From: a virus
DNA length: 56,683 nucleotides
Strand: one strand, 5' to 3'
Virus record (IMG/VR): IMGVR_UViG_3300042922_001010
Coordinates: 1 to 56,683 of that record
How positions within the stretch are numbered: the first letter of the stretch is position 1; each line of letters starts with the position of its first letter. The notes below the pieces were generated by a model that saw nothing but the letters and a program-made list of their open reading frames with translations, was not told the DNA's origin and made no database searches. The position numbers and the translations under genes are program-made. Shown here one piece after another: positions 53,314 to 56,683 of the stretch.

Positions 53314-56300
53314 TATCGGACTCCTGCCTTTGCCAGCGCGCCAGAACGCGCGAGGCGTCGCCGGCGGGCTGTTTCGATTGCGGTTGCGATCTCGGATGCC
53401 GCGGTGTCCGTGGTGACTCCGTAGAACTGGAAGACGTCTCCCCCGGCGGCGGAATCTGTTGGCGATCCGTCGGTACCGGTCGCCGCGAGCGGAACGGCGC
53501 GCGCGGCAAGGCGAGCAACTTCCATGCCCGACGCGAGGTCGCTCTGGATGCCGCTTGCAAGCCCGAGGCCGAGCTCCTCACGGACGCTCGATGCCATGGT
53601 CCGCACACGGTTCTGCACCCGGCCGAAGCCGTCTACGAGACCCCGCTCGAAGCCGCCCATGATCCAGCCACCGGCCGGCTCGAGGAGGCGACGGTCGTAG
53701 GACTCCGGACCCTTGTTGTCTCGGATCCAGCCGGCGATGCCGCCGATGAACGTCTGCACGCCGACGTACGCAGTACGGAGGCTTCCGAGGAAGCCGCCCA
53801 TGATCGCGGATCCCGCGCCGATGAGGATGCTCCCGGCGTTCGGGATCGAGATTCGACCGCCGAGGCCGCCGAACCAGCCCTGCACGTTGGGGAACTCCCC
53901 GTCGGCGCCACTGCGGAATCCGCGGATGGTGTCGCCACCGCGTCCTGTCAGCCAGGCGCTCGCGCCGTTCATGGCGCCGGAGAACGTCGGCCCGAGGCCT
54001 CCGAACCATCCAGCAGTGTTCGGCGCTTCGTTCGCCGACCCGAGCCGCAGCCCTTCCATCAGGCCCTTGCCCTTGGGCTTGAGCCACTCTCCGGCGGTAC
54101 CGAACGAGTGGTCGAGGTTGACCCGGGTGGGTGTCCCGAAGTCCATAGGAGTCTCGGTGAAGCCCATCGTGAGCCCGCGCGAGAACCCGCCGCCGCCGAG
54201 GCGGCCCTTCTCGATGAGCTGCTGGTCGAGGTCGGGTCCGAAAGCGTTCTCGAGCTGGTCACGGAGCGTGGCGGGCATGTCGACGTCCCGCAGACCGTCC
54301 AGGAACGCCTCACCGGCTTCCGGACCGCCCTTTTCGAGCTCCTCGCGGTAGACCGCAAGGATCGCGGCGGCGTACGCCTTGACGTCCCCCGCCTGCGCGG
54401 GATCCATCTGCGGCATGACGAAGCCGTTCGGCCCGCGGAGGTGGTCACCGACGAGCTGCTCGAGTTCGACGTTCCACTTTTGGCCGTCGGGCGTGAGGGA
54501 GAGCCGGAGAGTCTCGAAGAAGCCCTTGTTGTTGTCGGACCACGTGTTCAGGCCTTCGACCGCCTCACTCAGCCCGTCGACCAAGGTGGCGACGGCGGGT
54601 GCGAGGTCGGCGATGGATTCAGCGAGCCCAACGAAGGCGTCAACCACCATCGGAGACAGGGCTTCGACGAGGTCCGCCGCGGCCGGGCCGAGGCGGTCCG
54701 AGATCGAGGTGACTGCGGACGCGAGGTCGGGAAGCGCCGGACCGATCGCGGAGATGAGTCCGTCGATCGAGGGCATGAGGTCTGCCAGCACGCTTGCAGC
54801 GGTCGGGAGCAGGTTTGCGGTCAGATCACCCAGCAACCCGAGGAACCCGCCGAACGTGTCCGCGATGGGCTGCAGTGAGGGTTGGATGCCCTCGAGCGCG
54901 GATACGAGTCCAGACGAGAATCCGTCCAGCCCAGCGGCGACCTTCGGGGAGTTGAGCGCGTTGGCGATGCCTTCGGCCAATCCGCCGAGGAACGTGCCGG
55001 ACGACCCGATGAACCGCTCGACGGCGGCGCTCTGGTCAGCGAGCAGATTCCCGACAGCCTCCACCGCGTCGCCGAATGCGTCCATGGCGACGTAGGAGCC
55101 TCGGAAGATGGCTGTGAGGCCCTTCTGGAACTGCGCGCCGTTCACGACGCGGTCCCACTCCTGCATCATGTCCGCGAAGCCGCGGAGTCCGCCGGAGCCC
55201 GCCTGGTCGGCGGCCTTCCAGATGCCCGAGAACACACCGGCGATGCCAGTGGTCGCGTCCCACAGCGCGTAGGCGCTGTCGATGGCGCCCTCCATCCAGG
55301 CCGCGAGGCGACCGTCGGACGAGATGTCCGTGAGCCACTTGTCGAGCGTGTTGGCCTGACGCACGAGCCACGACGCCAGGCGCGGCGTGTAGTTCGCCGC
55401 AATCTGCGAGAGCGACACCATGGCGCCCGCGAACCCGTCCGCGCCGGACGCGAGGATGCGCCAGCCGTCGGCAATCCCCTTGAAGATGGATTCGAGCCGC
55501 CCGTTGGCGAGTTCCTCGCCGAACGCGCGGGACATCTCCGCGGTGAAGTCTCCGACCCCTGCCGAGATGTCCCGGAACGAGTTCCGGAGCTGCGGCATGA
55601 GGTTGGTGACGAGGTCGATGATCGGCTGTCGAGCACGGTCCCAGAAGGTGCCGTTGATGATGTCGCCGAGCTCGCTGATGGAGCTCTTGAGGGGCGCCAG
55701 TTCCGTGCCTGCATTCCGCAGCGCGACGACGAGCACGGTGAGCGACCCCGCAGCGTTCGCGATAAGTCCGGGGACGAGGAGGAGTCCCGGCGCGAGGGCG
55801 ACGAGGCCCTGGCCGAGTCCGACGACTCCGGAGATCGCGGCGAACACTCCCCCGACGAGGGACGTGATGCCGGTCGTCCAGTTCACGATGGACGGGAGGG
55901 ACTTGTCGAGGTTCTTCGCGAAGTCGCCGATGTCGCTGAGCATCTGGCCCGACAGCCGGGCGCCGGAGAGCGCAGCGAGGGTCGTGGCGGCGCTGATGGC
56001 GCTTGCACGGTTCACCTTGACGATGAGCTCGACGATGCGCGTTCGGGACGTGTACGCGAGGCGTGCGTTGGCGACCGCCGTGGTCACGGCGACGGGGATG
56101 TCGACCTCGTTACGTTCGGCCCGGTCGACGAGCTTCTTGAGCTCCCGCTCGAACTTCTCCTTGTCGGCGACCTGCGCCTTGAGGTTGGTCCGGAAGTCAC
56201 CGAACTCGTTGAGTTGCTGCTGGATCTGAGCGCGCAGCTTCTGCTTCTGCAGGTCCGCCTTCGTGACGTTGACCGTCCCGTCGACATCCACCTTGGGGGC

Positions 56301-56498
56301 GGTCATCTTCGCCACCTGGCGGTCGAGCGACTGCTGCAGCCGACTTCGGTCCGCCTCGAGGCCCGTGACGCGGACTTTCATGGTGAGGGTCTTCGCGATG
56401 CGCTCGAGTTCCCGCTTGGCCTGGGGGCGGAACTTAGTCGTGTCGGGAACGACACGGATGGACACTCGTCCGACGTTGCGACCGGGGTTGAATGCCAT
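53313..56498 (-). CDS. Tape measure protein
   Basis: This is the longest gene: 1061 aa, basic at the start (MAFNPGRNVGRVSIRVVPDT). The N-terminal 200 residues form coiled coils, a hydrophobic region follows (about 215-260, LVALAPGLLLVPGLIANAAG), and helical repeats fill the middle. Late repeats (WFGGLG twice) precede the last third. Tape measures set tail length at roughly 0.15 nm per residue, predicting a tail near 160 nm. Its ATG lies 5 bp after the frameshifted chaperone stop. Confidence 0.93.
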   Translation of the reverse strand: MAFNPGRNVGRVSIRVVPDTTKFRPQAKRELERIAKTLTMKVRVTGLEADRSRLQQSLDRQVAKMTAPKVDVDGTVNVTKADLQKQKLRAQIQQQLNEFGDFRTNLKAQVADKEKFERELKKLVDRAERNEVDIPVAVTTAVANARLAYTSRTRIVELIVKVNRASAISAATTLAALSGARLSGQMLSDIGDFAKNLDKSLPSIVNWTTGITSLVGGVFAAISGVVGLGQGLVALAPGLLLVPGLIANAAGSLTVLVVALRNAGTELAPLKSSISELGDIINGTFWDRARQPIIDLVTNLMPQLRNSFRDISAGVGDFTAEMSRAFGEELANGRLESIFKGIADGWRILASGADGFAGAMVSLSQIAANYTPRLASWLVRQANTLDKWLTDISSDGRLAAWMEGAIDSAYALWDATTGIAGVFSGIWKAADQAGSGGLRGFADMMQEWDRVVNGAQFQKGLTAIFRGSYVAMDAFGDAVEAVGNLLADQSAAVERFIGSSGTFLGGLAEGIANALNSPKVAAGLDGFSSGLVSALEGIQPSLQPIADTFGGFLGLLGDLTANLLPTAASVLADLMPSIDGLISAIGPALPDLASAVTSISDRLGPAAADLVEALSPMVVDAFVGLAESIADLAPAVATLVDGLSEAVEGLNTWSDNNKGFFETLRLSLTPDGQKWNVELEQLVGDHLRGPNGFVMPQMDPAQAGDVKAYAAAILAVYREELEKGGPEAGEAFLDGLRDVDMPATLRDQLENAFGPDLDQQLIEKGRLGGGGFSRGLTMGFTETPMDFGTPTRVNLDHSFGTAGEWLKPKGKGLMEGLRLGSANEAPNTAGWFGGLGPTFSGAMNGASAWLTGRGGDTIRGFRSGADGEFPNVQGWFGGLGGRISIPNAGSILIGAGSAIMGGFLGSLRTAYVGVQTFIGGIAGWIRDNKGPESYDRRLLEPAGGWIMGGFERGLVDGFGRVQNRVRTMASSVREELGLGLASGIQSDLASGMEVARLAARAVPLAATGTDGSPTDSAAGGDVFQFYGVTTDTAASEIATAIETARRRRLARSGALAKAGVR

Positions 56499-56503
56499 CC
56501 GTG

Positions 56504-56683
56504 TCAGCCCTCTCCGTAGATGAACTCTGTGAAGCGGCCGCCATCGACGTAGGTTCTGACGAACTCGGCGAGGGTCTTCGGCTGCTCCGGATCCGGTGCC
56601 GGCGGCCCCGGGTACTTGATGAGGTGGGCGTCGATGTCAAAGCCCTTGGACATGCCGGCGATGAGGCCGATGAGGGCGTTGTG
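56504..56683 (-). CDS. Tail assembly chaperone, frameshift extension (C-terminal part)
   Basis: This frame continues the extension from base 1 of the window when the circle is closed (base 1 joins base 56556). It reads RTYVDGGRFTEFIYGEG and stops at TGA (56504-56506). Bases 56557-56683 repeat the left end. Together with the part at 1-367 it gives the complete GT-type product. Confidence 0.85.
   Translation of the reverse strand, partial: HNALIGLIAGMSKGFDIDAHLIKYPGPPAPDPEQPKTLAEFVRTYVDGGRFTEFIYGEG
56557..56683. repeat. Terminal direct repeat, right copy (assembly overlap)
   Basis: Identical to bases 1-127. Removing it gives a circle of 56,556 bases in which the chaperone gene is intact. Confidence 0.9.

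Overview
This window is a complete temperate siphovirus genome of a high-GC Gram-positive (actinobacterial) host. The last 127 bases repeat the first 127 exactly, so the contig closes into a circle of 56,556 unique bases and one gene runs across the junction. Host type is inferred from the high GC, the GTG/TTG starts coupled by 4-bp overlaps, actinobacterial families (DUF3263-like, DUF4326-like, short Cys-rich proteins) and an attP carrying the 3' half of a tRNA-Thr(CGT) gene. I would guess Microbacteriaceae or a relative, but no search was possible.

Layout. (1) The late operon is on the minus strand. It runs from about 12.4 kb down to base 1, across the circle junction, and from 56.5 kb down to 45.9 kb: small genes and two tRNAs, terminase, portal, MuF-like protein, scaffold, decoration protein, capsid, head-tail connectors, tail tube, frameshifted tail chaperones, tape measure (1061 aa), baseplate/minor tail proteins, an M15 endolysin with holin-like membrane proteins, and a tail protein with an SGNH hydrolase domain. 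(2) A plus-strand island at 12.8-16.0 kb holds small unrecognised genes. It has a consensus sigma70-type promoter, a repeated leader hairpin and an oriented DNA repeat. (3) A long minus-strand early operon (41.5 kb down to 16.2 kb) encodes recombination (RecE-like nuclease, Erf-like protein), replication initiation, SSB, two DNA methyltransferases, a NrdH-like redoxin, MazG, nicotinamide phosphoribosyltransferase plus PRPP synthetase, RNA ligase plus polynucleotide kinase-phosphatase, and many small zinc-binding or unknown proteins. (4) The lysogeny module (41.5-45.9 kb) has divergent HTH regulators, an ImmA-like metallopeptidase, a tyrosine integrase, attP with paired arm sites, and flanking small genes.

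How it works together. No DNA polymerase, helicase or primase is visible. The phage probably loads the host replisome at an origin that may lie inside its initiator gene. Several accessory genes point to surviving host defences: NAD salvage (PRPP to NMN), RNA 5'/3' end healing and sealing, four tRNA genes, and two orphan methyltransferases. Lysogeny control looks like the ImmR/ImmA type, with two divergent leaderless promoters that share an operator sequence. Four conserved leader hairpins and a family of tRNA-like minihelices between genes are the least explained parts of the sequence.
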